Part shown: positions 1 to 7,692 of the stretch, one piece after another
Position numbering within the stretch: the stretch's first letter is position 1
Layout: each line of letters starts with the position of its first letter
Assembly (NCBI RefSeq): GCF_001942345.1
Contig: NZ_MKKI01000033.1
Location: 1 to 64,000 of the forward strand
Reading direction: 5' to 3'
Length of the DNA stretch: 64,000 nt
DNA from: Corynebacterium sp. CNJ-954
Lineage (GTDB): Bacteria > Actinomycetota > Actinomycetes > Mycobacteriales > Mycobacteriaceae
Notes under the pieces: model-generated
Told to the model about the DNA's origin: nothing
Database searches by the model: none
Seen by the model: the letters and a program-made list of their open reading frames with translations, nothing else
Program-made: the position numbers and the translations under genes

Positions 1-241
1 AGAAGATGGAGTGGTTGGTGTGGCCGCCCAGGTTGAACGCGAGGTTCTTGGACAGGGCGCGGATCTGGTCGGGGTTGGTGCCTTCCTCGCGGGCCTTCTC
101 CAGGGCGTCGAGGGCGGTGTTGGCGCCAGCGACGTAGGTGGCGTGGTGCTTGTCGTGGTGCAGCTGCATGATCTCGGCGGAGATGTGCGGCTCGAGGGCG
201 TCGTAGTCGTAGGGGAGGTCGGGAAGCTCGTAGACAGCCAT
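1..241 (-). CDS. sodA: superoxide dismutase (Fe/Mn), N-terminal part
   Basis: Detoxifies superoxide in the cytoplasm. Only the first 80 codons are present; the rest lies left of the window. The visible part starts [18 protein letters not shown] and contains the N-terminal metal-ligand region [19 protein letters not shown], typical of the Fe/Mn SOD alpha-hairpin domain, followed by the GGHTNHSIF segment. The ATG at 241 is preceded by AAAGGA at good spacing. The gene is divergent from ldh across a 225-bp gap with overlapping inverted repeats. Mn versus Fe cannot be decided because the C-terminal domain is missing. Confidence 0.95.
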   Translation of the reverse strand, partial: MAVYELPDLPYDYDALEPHISAEIMQLHHDKHHATYVAGANTALDALEKAREEGTNPDQIRALSKNLAFNLGGHTNHSIF

Positions 242-323
242 GTTCTCGATCCTTTCATTGTCGGTAATCGTTTGTCCGTCCACCAGTGTGGTCAGTTTCC
301 GTGCACCTCGCAATGATTTGCCT

Positions 324-352
324 ATTGAATTAGTAAGTTCAATGGGTTGAAC
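324..352. promoter_or_regulatory. overlapping inverted repeats between sodA and ldh
   Basis: Two short perfect inverted repeats overlap: ATTGAA-8 nt-TTCAAT (324-343) and GTTCAA-TGGG-TTGAAC (337-352). They lie in the AT-richest part of the divergent sodA/ldh gap, about 115 bp before the ldh start. They look like a regulator-binding site. The cognate regulator is not identifiable from sequence. Confidence 0.4.
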
Positions 353-466
353 ATATGAATGCACCCGTTAAATCCCATCCCACCTGCAGTGTTCCACCTC
401 TCGGGGTACGCTGGGGATTGATTCACCGTGGCCCACGCACGCCGACCGACACCCACAGGAGCAGCC

Positions 467-1432
467 ATGAGAGCCAGCGCAGGTACGAGGATCGTTCTGA
501 TCGGGGCGGGGGACGTGGGCGTGGCCTACGCCTACGCACTGGTGAACCAGGGACTCTGTGACCATCTCGTCATCATCGACGTGGACGAGCGTAAGACCTG
601 GGGTCACGTCCAGGATCTCAACCATGCGGTGCCCTGGTCCGGTCACGGGACACGGGTCACCCAGGGCGACTACTCCGACTGTGCCGACGCGTCCATCGTC
701 TGCATCTGCGCCGGGGCCGCACAGAAGCCCGGGGAGACCCGCCTGGATCTCGTCGGTAAGAATGTGTCCATTTTCCGGGACATCGTCGGTAAAGTCCGCG
801 ACTCCGGCTTCGACGGCATCTACCTGGTGGCGTCCAACCCGGTCGACATTCTCTCTTACGCCACGTGGAGGATCTCCGGGGTTCCCTCGAACCAGGTCAT
901 CGGTTCGGGCACCATTCTCGACACAGCCCGTTTCCGGTCCGCTCTCGGGGAGTACTTCCAGGTGTCCCCGACCTCGGTCCACGCCTACGTCATCGGCGAG
1001 CACGGGGACACCGAGCTTCCGGTCCTGTCCGCCGGTTCCGTCGCGGGTGTACCGTTGCCCGTCCGCTTGGCGCAGTCGCCCGACGGTGGGGAGAGCGTCA
1101 GTGAGATCTTCCGACGCACCCGCGACGCCGCCTACGAGATCATCAACGCGAAAGGGTCCACGAGTTTCGGTATCGGCGTCGGGATGGCCAGGATCAGTCG
1201 GGCCGTCCTGCGCAACGAGGATGTCGTTCTGCCGGTGTCGGCACTGGTCGACGGCCAGTACGGTAGGGATGACGACCCGGCGATCTACATCGGGACCCCG
1301 GCCGTGATCAACCGTCGGGGTATCCGGGAGGTCATCGAGCTCGGTCTGGACGACACAGAGCAGGGGCAGTTCGACACCTCTGCGGACACGCTGCAGCAGG
1401 TCATGGATGATGCGGGAGTCTTCCGGCTCTGA
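467..1432 (+). CDS. ldh: L-lactate dehydrogenase
   Basis: NAD-dependent interconversion of pyruvate and L-lactate. The 321-residue product has the Rossmann motif GAGDVG (residues 13-18), the substrate loop [11 protein letters not shown] and the catalytic histidine in GEHGD (His179). Gln in that loop, rather than Arg, favours lactate over malate dehydrogenase. The start at 467 follows CACAGGAG at normal spacing; an upstream GTG at 428 would add 13 unmatched residues. Length agrees with bacterial LDHs. It converges on the patatin-like gene with a 25-bp gap. Having sodA and ldh nearby recalls the order in C. glutamicum (from memory). Confidence 0.95.
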   Translation: MRASAGTRIVLIGAGDVGVAYAYALVNQGLCDHLVIIDVDERKTWGHVQDLNHAVPWSGHGTRVTQGDYSDCADASIVCICAGAAQKPGETRLDLVGKNVSIFRDIVGKVRDSGFDGIYLVASNPVDILSYATWRISGVPSNQVIGSGTILDTARFRSALGEYFQVSPTSVHAYVIGEHGDTELPVLSAGSVAGVPLPVRLAQSPDGGESVSEIFRRTRDAAYEIINAKGSTSFGIGVGMARISRAVLRNEDVVLPVSALVDGQYGRDDDPAIYIGTPAVINRRGIREVIELGLDDTEQGQFDTSADTLQQVMDDAGVFRL

Positions 1433-1457
1433 CGCGGCGCATAGTCGGGTGCGGAGC

Positions 1458-2402
1458 TCAGACCCGCAGGAAGCGCCGGATCAGCGGCATCTCCTCGCGA
1501 GCCTGGGCCAGTCCCGCCTCATAGGTCTCCGCCAGCTCGTTGAGCTTGCGGGTGCCGTTACCCAGGGGCATCCGGTGCGGGGCGAAGATGTACGCCTTGC
1601 CCCGCCTCTCCTGCTCGAAAATCCAGTCCCGGGTCCGGTTGTACCGGGCGTGACGGTCCAGCATCGACTGTGCCAGGGCCGGGTACTGGGGAAACGCCCG
1701 CTTCACGAACCAGGTGAACTTCGAGGCGCTCTTACGGTAGGACCGGGTGCGCGTCATCACCACGAGGAATCGGTCGAAGCCTTCCATCTCGATCGCGGAA
1801 TCCACCGGGATGCCTCCGGTGGAACCGAACGCGCCGTCGAAGTAGACCTCGGTGCCGATCTTCGTCGGCGGCATGACGATCGGCAGCGATGCGGAGGCAC
1901 GCGCATGGCGCAGGAAATCATCCAGGCCGTGCATGTCCTCACGTGACCAGTGCACCGTCTCGCCGCTGCGGCCGTTGAAGCCGGAGATACGGAAGTTCCC
2001 CGGGCTGGCGGTGATCGCATCCCAGTCCGGCACCATGCTCCGGTCCTCGACCTGGGCGTCGGGGCCGAAGATGTAGCGCGCGTTGAAGAATCCGTCGCCA
2101 CGGAGGAACGGCCGGATCCCGCCGAAGAGGGGGTCCCCGGGGAAGACGGTGAAGTAGTCGCGTGCCAGCCGGGTGTCATTCGAGAGGTACGTGGCCACGT
2201 GCACGGCCGACGCCGAGTTGCCGTAGGTCCAGTCGAACTGGATGCCTTCCTCGAGCAGGGCCTGGACCATCGCAGAGGAGAATGCGGCACGCATGGCCCC
2301 ACCCTCGAACACCAGCGCGGTGTCGCTGACCGACCTGCTCGGGACGTCCCGTGCCGGGCCCCCGTGCAGAGGGGGTCGGACACCTGCCGGAAAATCTGCC
2401 AC
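1458..2402 (-). CDS. patatin-like phospholipase family protein
   Basis: Predicted cytoplasmic lipid acyl hydrolase of the patatin superfamily, 314 residues. The oxyanion-hole motif EGGAMR (33-38) and the dyad Asp in YFDGAFG (Asp189) are present. The nucleophile elbow reads YGNSASA (Ser63), so the last Gly of the usual GxSxG is Ser. The GTG at 2402 is the only start that keeps the glycine-rich loop; TAGTAT (2411-2416, minus strand) ends 8 nt before it, which fits a leaderless mRNA. The first 25 residues look unstructured. Substrate is unknown. Confidence 0.85.
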   Translation of the reverse strand: MADFPAGVRPPLHGGPARDVPSRSVSDTALVFEGGAMRAAFSSAMVQALLEEGIQFDWTYGNSASAVHVATYLSNDTRLARDYFTVFPGDPLFGGIRPFLRGDGFFNARYIFGPDAQVEDRSMVPDWDAITASPGNFRISGFNGRSGETVHWSREDMHGLDDFLRHARASASLPIVMPPTKIGTEVYFDGAFGSTGGIPVDSAIEMEGFDRFLVVMTRTRSYRKSASKFTWFVKRAFPQYPALAQSMLDRHARYNRTRDWIFEQERRGKAYIFAPHRMPLGNGTRKLNELAETYEAGLAQAREEMPLIRRFLRV

Positions 2403-2410
2403 GGGGAGTC

Positions 2411-2416
2411 ATACTA
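2411..2416 (-). promoter_or_regulatory. -10 element, leaderless promoter of the patatin-like gene
   Basis: TAGTAT on the minus strand ends 8 nt before the GTG start at 2402 and no Shine-Dalgarno is visible. This puts transcription start at or next to the start codon. Confidence 0.45.
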
Positions 2417-2455
2417 CAGTGCGGCGGTCCGCACCATCGGCCGGATCGGGTAACA

Positions 2456-3229
2456 ATGGGGGACGTGAAGATCATCGCGCACCGCGGGGCGAGCGGTTAC
2501 CGGCCTGAACTGACCCTCGACGCCTATGAACTCGCCGTTGAGCAGCGGGCGGACGGGGTCGAGTGTGATATTCGACTCACCGCCGACGGAGTCCCCGTCG
2601 TGATCCACGACGCCACGGTCGACCGCACGTCCGACGGGACCGGGACCGTCGCGGCGATGTCGTTGGCGCAGCTCCGGGAGTTCAACGTGGGAACAGCGGA
2701 ACGCCCCCAGCGTGTCCTGACGCTGCAGGAGCTGCTCGGGTTCATCCAGGACGCACAGACCAGTGACTACCGGCCCGAGCTCTTCGTCGAGACTAAACGG
2801 TTGGGCAGCGCCGGTGAGCGTGACGGACGTCTCGAGGCGGCGATGAACCGCGAACTGCATGCCGCCGGCCTGGCGGACGGTGGCCCGGACGGCCTTGTCC
2901 ACCTGATCTCCTTCGACCACGGCTCCCTGGCCCGATTCTCCGCCCTGAATCCGAAGATTCACCGGATCTACCTGCGGAAGGAGTACGTCCTGTGGCGCCT
3001 GCTGAAACACGTCGAGCCGATGGACGTCGCCCCGTCGCAGGGATTCTCGGTGTACCGCGCACGGCAGGCGCCGCAGCAGGTCGTCGGCGCCGGTGACCGT
3101 ACCTACGTCTTCACCGCCAACCGGCGGGACGATCTCCTCTGGCTGCATCGCCACGGTGTCAGGTGGGCCGCCACCGACTACCCCGACCACGCCCGACGGG
3201 TGCTCGACGGCGCCGTGAGACTTCCCTGA
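2456..3229 (+). CDS. glycerophosphodiester phosphodiesterase
   Basis: Hydrolyses glycerophosphodiesters to glycerol-3-phosphate and an alcohol. The 257-residue product keeps the GDPD catalytic residues: His9-Arg10 in AHRGASGY, metal ligands Glu36 and Asp38 in DGVECDIRLT, and His51 in VIHDATVDRTSDGTG. There is no signal peptide, so it is probably cytoplasmic. The ATG at 2456 is chosen because the HRG motif lies so close to the N-terminus; a GTG at 2465 is also possible. The DUF5926 gene follows after 17 bp but has its own -10 element. Confidence 0.92.
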   Translation: MGDVKIIAHRGASGYRPELTLDAYELAVEQRADGVECDIRLTADGVPVVIHDATVDRTSDGTGTVAAMSLAQLREFNVGTAERPQRVLTLQELLGFIQDAQTSDYRPELFVETKRLGSAGERDGRLEAAMNRELHAAGLADGGPDGLVHLISFDHGSLARFSALNPKIHRIYLRKEYVLWRLLKHVEPMDVAPSQGFSVYRARQAPQQVVGAGDRTYVFTANRRDDLLWLHRHGVRWAATDYPDHARRVLDGAVRLP

Positions 3230-3233
3230 CCGC

Positions 3234-3239
3234 TAGACT
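3234..3239 (+). promoter_or_regulatory. -10 element, leaderless promoter of the DUF5926 gene
   Basis: TAGACT ends 7 nt before the GTG at 3247, with no ribosome binding site between. This fits the leaderless pattern seen repeatedly in the window. Confidence 0.4.
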
Positions 3240-3246
3240 GTGGGCC

Positions 3247-4188
3247 GTGGCTAAGAAGAACAGGAAGAACAAGAACCAGGACGATCTGCCGGAGGGCATG
3301 AGCCGTCGTCAGGCGAAGCTCGCCAAGCGTGCCGCCGAGCGTGCCGCGCTGGAGCGCGACCCCCGCCCCTACGACGGGTTCGCCGCCGAGGCCGACCTGA
3401 TTGCGCTGCAGGAGTTCGTCCCCTCCGCGTACTTCACCGCGGAGACGGAGAAGGACGCCGGTTTCACCCGCACGGTGACGATCTGCACCGTCCTCCCCGG
3501 GGCCGCGGCAGCACTGGTCCGGGCCGACGAGGAGGGCGGCGAAGCACTGGTCGCCCTGCAGACCCAGCACCGCGGTGACAACCCCAACCGGGACCTGGCC
3601 TTCGCCCTGGACTGGGCCAGGGACGCGGCACCGGGCAGCAGCCTGGAGGTCGCCGTCGCAGACGGTTCGGAGCCGGCCCTGTCCTCCCTCCTCGTCGCCG
3701 ACCAGAAGCCGACGATCCAGGTGCGGGACGACTTCAACTGGTGGCTCACCGAGGACCAGCGTGACAACCCGCAGGTTGTCGCCTCCCTCGACCAGGCCAA
3801 CGCCTCGGTCCTGCCGAGCACGCGTGTGGATGCGGAGATCACCGGATCCGCCTGGTGGATCGACCCGGGGGAGAAGGCGCACATCCGCTGGGTCCGGCCG
3901 GAGACGGAGGCGCAGCTGCTCCCCGCGCTCGCCCGCGTCCACGCCGCAGGCCAGCTGAACCTCGGCGAGGACACACGCTTCGCCGGCGTCTTCCGCACCC
4001 ACGGCATCCTCGTCCCCGTATTCGACCTGGACAACACCATGGACGCCAGCGAGTTCGCGGCACCGTTGCAGGAACTGGACGCCCGGATCGCCACCGCGCT
4101 GTCCGAGATCGCGGATGGTGGCTCCCTCACCGCGGAGGAGCAGAAGTCGCGTCAGACGATCATCGCCCGCGAGGTCACGATCCGCTGA
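3247..4188 (+). CDS. DUF5926 family protein
   Basis: Actinobacterial protein of unknown function, 313 residues, conserved beside glpQ-like genes in corynebacteria (from memory; sometimes labelled SecA-like without good reason). It starts with a lysine-rich tail (VAKKNRKNKNQDD) and a basic helix SRRQAKLAKRAAERAALERD, followed by a globular domain without signal peptide or membrane segment. GTG at 3247 is supported by the Lys-rich start and the TAGACT hexamer just before it. The basic N-terminus suggests nucleic-acid or membrane contact, but this is only inference. Confidence 0.8.
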   Translation: MAKKNRKNKNQDDLPEGMSRRQAKLAKRAAERAALERDPRPYDGFAAEADLIALQEFVPSAYFTAETEKDAGFTRTVTICTVLPGAAAALVRADEEGGEALVALQTQHRGDNPNRDLAFALDWARDAAPGSSLEVAVADGSEPALSSLLVADQKPTIQVRDDFNWWLTEDQRDNPQVVASLDQANASVLPSTRVDAEITGSAWWIDPGEKAHIRWVRPETEAQLLPALARVHAAGQLNLGEDTRFAGVFRTHGILVPVFDLDNTMDASEFAAPLQELDARIATALSEIADGGSLTAEEQKSRQTIIAREVTIR

Positions 4189-4215
4189 TCGGCAATCTGT
4201 GCCACCATGGGTGGC

Positions 4216-4713
4216 ATGGCTGATACCGCATTCCAAGGAACCCCCGCCCACACCGTCGGTGACCTGCCCGCAGTCGGCGAGCAGGCACCCAACTTCACCA
4301 CCGTGTCCGCCGAGCTCAAGGACGTCAACGGCGACTCGCTCCGCGGCAAGCGCGTGGTGCTGAACATCTTCCCCTCGGTCGACACCGGCGTCTGTGCCGC
4401 GTCCGAGCGGGAGTTCAACAAACGGGCCACCGACCTGGAGAACACCGCCGTCGTCTCCGTCTCGAAGGACCTCCCTTTCGCACTGGGACGGTTCTGTGCC
4501 GCAGAAGGCATCGAGAACGTGGAGGCCACCTCCGCCTTCCGATCCTCCTTCGGTGAGGACTTCGGTGTGACTCTCACCGACTCCCCGCTCGCCGGCCTGC
4601 TGGGCCGCTCGGTGGTCGTCCTGGACACCGACGGCACCGTCCTGCACTCACAGCTGGTCCCGGAGATCACCACCGAGCCCGACTACGACGCCGCGCTCGC
4701 CGTCCTGAACTGA
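4216..4713 (+). CDS. tpx: thiol peroxidase
   Basis: Atypical 2-Cys peroxiredoxin that reduces peroxides in the cytoplasm. Counting from the ATG at 4216 (165 residues), the peroxidatic Cys60 sits in [14 protein letters not shown] and the resolving Cys94 in [13 protein letters not shown], the usual Tpx spacing. The family motif [10 protein letters not shown] is intact. An in-frame ATG at 4207 would add MGG; neither has a clear ribosome site, so the shorter, family-like start is given. It lies 27 bp behind the DUF5926 gene on the same strand and converges on the LCP gene. Confidence 0.95.
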   Translation: MADTAFQGTPAHTVGDLPAVGEQAPNFTTVSAELKDVNGDSLRGKRVVLNIFPSVDTGVCAASEREFNKRATDLENTAVVSVSKDLPFALGRFCAAEGIENVEATSAFRSSFGEDFGVTLTDSPLAGLLGRSVVVLDTDGTVLHSQLVPEITTEPDYDAALAVLN

Positions 4714-4743
4714 CAGCAACCGGTTGGCGCCCGTCAGCGCCGG

Positions 4744-6054
4744 TCAGCGCAGTTCGCTGAAGAGCTCCTCGGCGGCACCGTCGTCCCAGAGGACCACACT
4801 TCCCGCGTCGGTGTCGGCGAATCCGCCGACCGGGACGGTCTGCTGCTCCGCGCCGCGGATCATGCCGAGCGCGAGGCGTGCGAGGTGCCAGACGTGATCG
4901 CCCTCGTCCACGGTCAGTGCGTCGGAGAATGCGTTGATCAGGGGAAGGGCCCGGAAAGGGTTGGCGAGGGTGCCGAACGACCCGACCTTCGAGACCACGG
5001 CGTTGAGGAACTCGCGCTGGCGTTCCACCCGGTCCAGGTCACCGTTGGCTGAGGTGTACCGCGTGCGTACGTAGCCCAGAGCCGTCGGCCCGTCCATCTC
5101 CTGGCAGCCTGCCTCGACATTCAGTCCGGCCATCGGGTCGTCGATGGCTTCGGTCGGGCACAGTTCCACTCCACCGACCGCGTCGACGATCTTCCCGAAG
5201 CCACCGAACCCGATCTCCATGTAGTGGTCCATGCGCATCCCCGTGGCGCCCTCGACGGTCTGCTGCAGGAGCTGCGGGCCACCGAAGGAGAACGCGGAGT
5301 TGATCTTGCCCTCGCCGTAACCGGGGATCGACACATAGGAGTCGCGGGGGATGGACACCATGGTCGGCTTGCCGCCGAAAGAGGGGACGTGGACGACGAT
5401 GATCGTGTCCGTCCTGGCCCCACCGTCGGAAAGGTCACCGGCGGCGTACCGTTCGCCGTCCTCTTCACTCATCCCTGCCCTGGAATCGGAGCCCACGAGC
5501 AGCCAGTTCGTTCCTGACGTATTGCCGATGCGGCCCTCGTAGTTGGTCAGTGCGTCGACCCGGTTGAGGTTCGAGTCGACCCACCATGCGGTGCCGCCGG
5601 CGACCAGGATGATCACCAGGAGCAGTGCTCCGATGATCCGTAGGGGACGGATCCGCCGACGCTTGCGTGGTCGTCGGGACCGTGGTGGCGGACCGGACGG
5701 TTGCCCGGACGGTTGCTCAGGCGGCGGCTGCTGCCGGTACTGCCGTTGCGGCTCGTACTCCTGCCGCGGCGGCTGGTAAGGGACGGCCTGTGGCGGCTGT
5801 TCCGGCTGCCGACGGTACTGCGGCGGCTGGGCCTGATTCTGCGACCGGGCCTGGCCCTCGCCTGCCGCCCGGTGCCGTGGTTCCGCCCGGTGTTCCCCTC
5901 CGTAGGCGCGGGTGGCGTCCTGTGGCGGCGGAACCGCGCCCGAGGAACGACGGGGTACGGGACGCCCGTAACGGTCGAGGATCGGCCGACCGTGCCTGTC
6001 GCGGGCGACAGGATCTCCGGAGCGGCCGTCGTTGTCGGGCGGGGTTGGTGACAT
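4744..6054 (-). CDS. LytR-CpsA-Psr (LCP) family protein
   Basis: LCP enzymes transfer lipid-linked polymers to peptidoglycan; in mycolate bacteria they attach arabinogalactan. The 436-residue product has a long Pro/Gln/Arg-rich cytoplasmic tail (about 1-130), a basic patch, one membrane helix (about 138-158) and an extracellular LCP domain. Visible LCP motifs are LLVGSDSRAG, the GGARTDTIIVVH stretch, VSIPRDSYVSIPG and the Arg-rich YVRTRYTSANGDLDRVERQREFL region that binds the pyrophosphate. TAGTAT at 6061-6066 ends 6 nt before the start, so it is probably leaderless. It is divergent from the SdpI-like gene. Confidence 0.93.
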   Translation of the reverse strand: MSPTPPDNDGRSGDPVARDRHGRPILDRYGRPVPRRSSGAVPPPQDATRAYGGEHRAEPRHRAAGEGQARSQNQAQPPQYRRQPEQPPQAVPYQPPRQEYEPQRQYRQQPPPEQPSGQPSGPPPRSRRPRKRRRIRPLRIIGALLLVIILVAGGTAWWVDSNLNRVDALTNYEGRIGNTSGTNWLLVGSDSRAGMSEEDGERYAAGDLSDGGARTDTIIVVHVPSFGGKPTMVSIPRDSYVSIPGYGEGKINSAFSFGGPQLLQQTVEGATGMRMDHYMEIGFGGFGKIVDAVGGVELCPTEAIDDPMAGLNVEAGCQEMDGPTALGYVRTRYTSANGDLDRVERQREFLNAVVSKVGSFGTLANPFRALPLINAFSDALTVDEGDHVWHLARLALGMIRGAEQQTVPVGGFADTDAGSVVLWDDGAAEELFSELR

Positions 6055-6060
6055 GGGGAC

Positions 6061-6102
6061 ATACTACGGGCTGGACGGGTGGAAAACGGAGTCCCGTAGG
6101 AT
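6061..6102. promoter_or_regulatory. divergent leaderless promoters (LCP and SdpI-like genes)
   Basis: The short gap carries two -10-like hexamers facing apart. TAGTAT (6061-6066, minus) ends 6 nt before the LCP ATG; TAGGAT (6097-6102, plus) ends 7 nt before the ATG at 6110. Neither gene has a clear Shine-Dalgarno site. Confidence 0.45.
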
Positions 6103-6109
6103 GCTGCTC

Positions 6110-6517
6110 ATGAGTGATGCATTGATGGCAGTGGCGTTTCCGGCGGTCATGGCGGTGGTTCTGTCCATGGTCATCTCGCAGGTGACGAAGGCTGCTGCCC
6201 GAGGCGACCTGCCACGATCCGGAGCGGTGGGGATCCGGACGTCCGCCACGAAAGCCAGTGACGACGCGTGGACGGCGGGCCACGAGGCGGCGGCCCCGAT
6301 GGCCAGGACGGTGACGTTGGGAACGTCCGTGCTGGCGGTGCTGATCATCATCCTGTCGTTCATCTTCGATGGTGCATGGGTGACCGCACTGGGGGTTGTC
6401 CCCTTTGTGGTTGTCATCGTCAGCCTCGTCCCCCTGGTACGTGCCGCGAACCGTGCCGCCCGCGCTGCAGAGGCGGCGAAGAAGACAGGGGAGACGGCAA
6501 CGAAGCGGAAGCGCTGA
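6110..6517 (+). CDS. SdpI-like membrane protein
   Basis: Small integral membrane protein of 135 residues. It has an N-terminal hydrophobic helix (about 3-23), the sequence GIRTSATKASDDAWTAGHEAA (split: GIRTSATKASDD, AWTAGHEAA) that matches the conserved segment of the SdpI family (IGIRTxxTxxSexaWxxtH), two more helices (about 65-83 and 88-108) and a basic, Ala/Lys-rich tail. In Bacillus, SdpI gives immunity to the SdpC toxin, but actinobacterial relatives mostly have no known role. ATG 6110 is favoured over ATG 6101 by the spacing to TAGGAT. Confidence 0.7.
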   Translation: MSDALMAVAFPAVMAVVLSMVISQVTKAAARGDLPRSGAVGIRTSATKASDDAWTAGHEAAAPMARTVTLGTSVLAVLIIILSFIFDGAWVTALGVVPFVVVIVSLVPLVRAANRAARAAEAAKKTGETATKRKR

Positions 6518-6535
6518 GAAGGACTCCATCGTCAG

Positions 6536-6554
6536 CCAGGGGAGCCTTTCCTGG
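6536..6554. promoter_or_regulatory. possible iron-box-like palindrome
   Basis: CCAGGGGAGCCTTTCCTGG matches the DtxR consensus TWAGGTWAGSCTWACCTWA at about 12 of 19 positions by eye and has CCAGG/CCTGG arms. It lies 50 bp before an iron-type binding-protein gene. It could instead be a chance GC-rich palindrome. Confidence 0.25.
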
Positions 6555-6603
6555 GTGTACGATAAGTCGGTCGACGTTTCCCTGACCGAGGAGAAGTATC
6601 CCC

Positions 6604-7686
6604 ATGGCTGTCACGATGGTCCACGGACGTGCTGTCGGGTGGGGTGGAGACCGGCCGGCCCGGGTGCGGTCAACACTTGTTGCTCTCGTAGCCACCGTGT
6701 CGTTGGTGTCCGCCGCCTGTTCCTCCGGTGACGGGGGAGGTGACGCCTCGTCCACCGCCGATGAGGATTTCACTCCGGTGACGTTCAGCTCGCCCTGGGG
6801 TGACAGCACGCTGGAGGCTCGTCCGGAACGCATTGCCGCGGTGGGGTACAAGGACACCGACATCGTCGCTTCGATGGGTGAGACTCCGGTGATTGTGCCC
6901 GAGAACACCGTCAAACAGGAGACCTGGACCCTTGACGCGTTGAGCAAGGATCCGGCGGCGACCTTCGAGTACACGGAGAATGGGATGCCTCCGATGGAGG
7001 AGCTTGCGGCGGCCGACCCCGACCTGATCATCGCCAGTCAGCTTGACCTGAAGGATGTCTACGACCAGTTGTCGGACATCGCGCCGGTCATTGCCGCGGA
7101 GACCCAGGACGACATCGTGGGCAACTGGCAGCAGACCCTCATCAACCTGGGCGAGGCGCTCGGCGAGGAGGAGCGGGCCGACGAGGTCGTCCAACAGACC
7201 GAGGACGCCGTGGTCGCCGTCCGCAAGAAGCACCCGGAGTTCGCCGGTAAGACCGTGTCATTGATCCAGTACTTCGGGCTCGACGAGATGAGACTGCTCA
7301 ACCCTGCCGGTGGCGATGCGGCGGCATTGTTCAGTGAGATGGGTTTCGATGAAGACCCGGAGACCACGGAGCTTCAGGGCGTGCAGCTCGGCGGGGAACG
7401 GGTCGACGACCTGGCCGCCGATGTCGTCATCGTCCTCGACAATTCCGACGGACGGATCGGCGAGCTCGAGGACAGTGCGGTGTTCCGTAGCATCCCCGCC
7501 GTCCGGGACGGACACAGCCTGGTGATCACCAACAACGCTTTCACGGAGGGGAACGACCCCTCGTTCGAGGCCAACGGCAAACATTACGAGGGCAACCTCG
7601 CCTGGGCCGTCGCCTACCCCGGGCCACTCTGGACGCAGTGGGCGGTGGAGACGCTGACGCCGTTGTTGGCGGACACCGCCCGCTGA
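6604..7686 (+). CDS. iron-siderophore-type ABC substrate-binding lipoprotein
   Basis: Extracellular lipid-anchored binding protein of the FecB/FepB/BtuF class, 360 residues. It has a signal sequence with lipobox VSAACSS (Cys about 39), then the two-lobed PBP domain with the typical openings TLEARPERIAAVGYKDTDIVASMG and AADPDLIIASQ and a C-terminal YPGPLWTQWAVE helix. GAGGAG before the ATG at 6604 supports the start. No permease or ATPase gene adjoins it, so it must work with a transporter elsewhere. A weak iron-box-like palindrome lies upstream. The ligand cannot be read from the sequence. Confidence 0.9.
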   Translation: MAVTMVHGRAVGWGGDRPARVRSTLVALVATVSLVSAACSSGDGGGDASSTADEDFTPVTFSSPWGDSTLEARPERIAAVGYKDTDIVASMGETPVIVPENTVKQETWTLDALSKDPAATFEYTENGMPPMEELAAADPDLIIASQLDLKDVYDQLSDIAPVIAAETQDDIVGNWQQTLINLGEALGEEERADEVVQQTEDAVVAVRKKHPEFAGKTVSLIQYFGLDEMRLLNPAGGDAAALFSEMGFDEDPETTELQGVQLGGERVDDLAADVVIVLDNSDGRIGELEDSAVFRSIPAVRDGHSLVITNNAFTEGNDPSFEANGKHYEGNLAWAVAYPGPLWTQWAVETLTPLLADTAR

Positions 7687-7692
7687 CGGGGC

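Noticed and set aside
6110..6517. Calling the SdpI-like gene a toxin-immunity factor
   Set aside because: No SdpC-like toxin or SdpR regulator gene is nearby, so only the family resemblance is reported.
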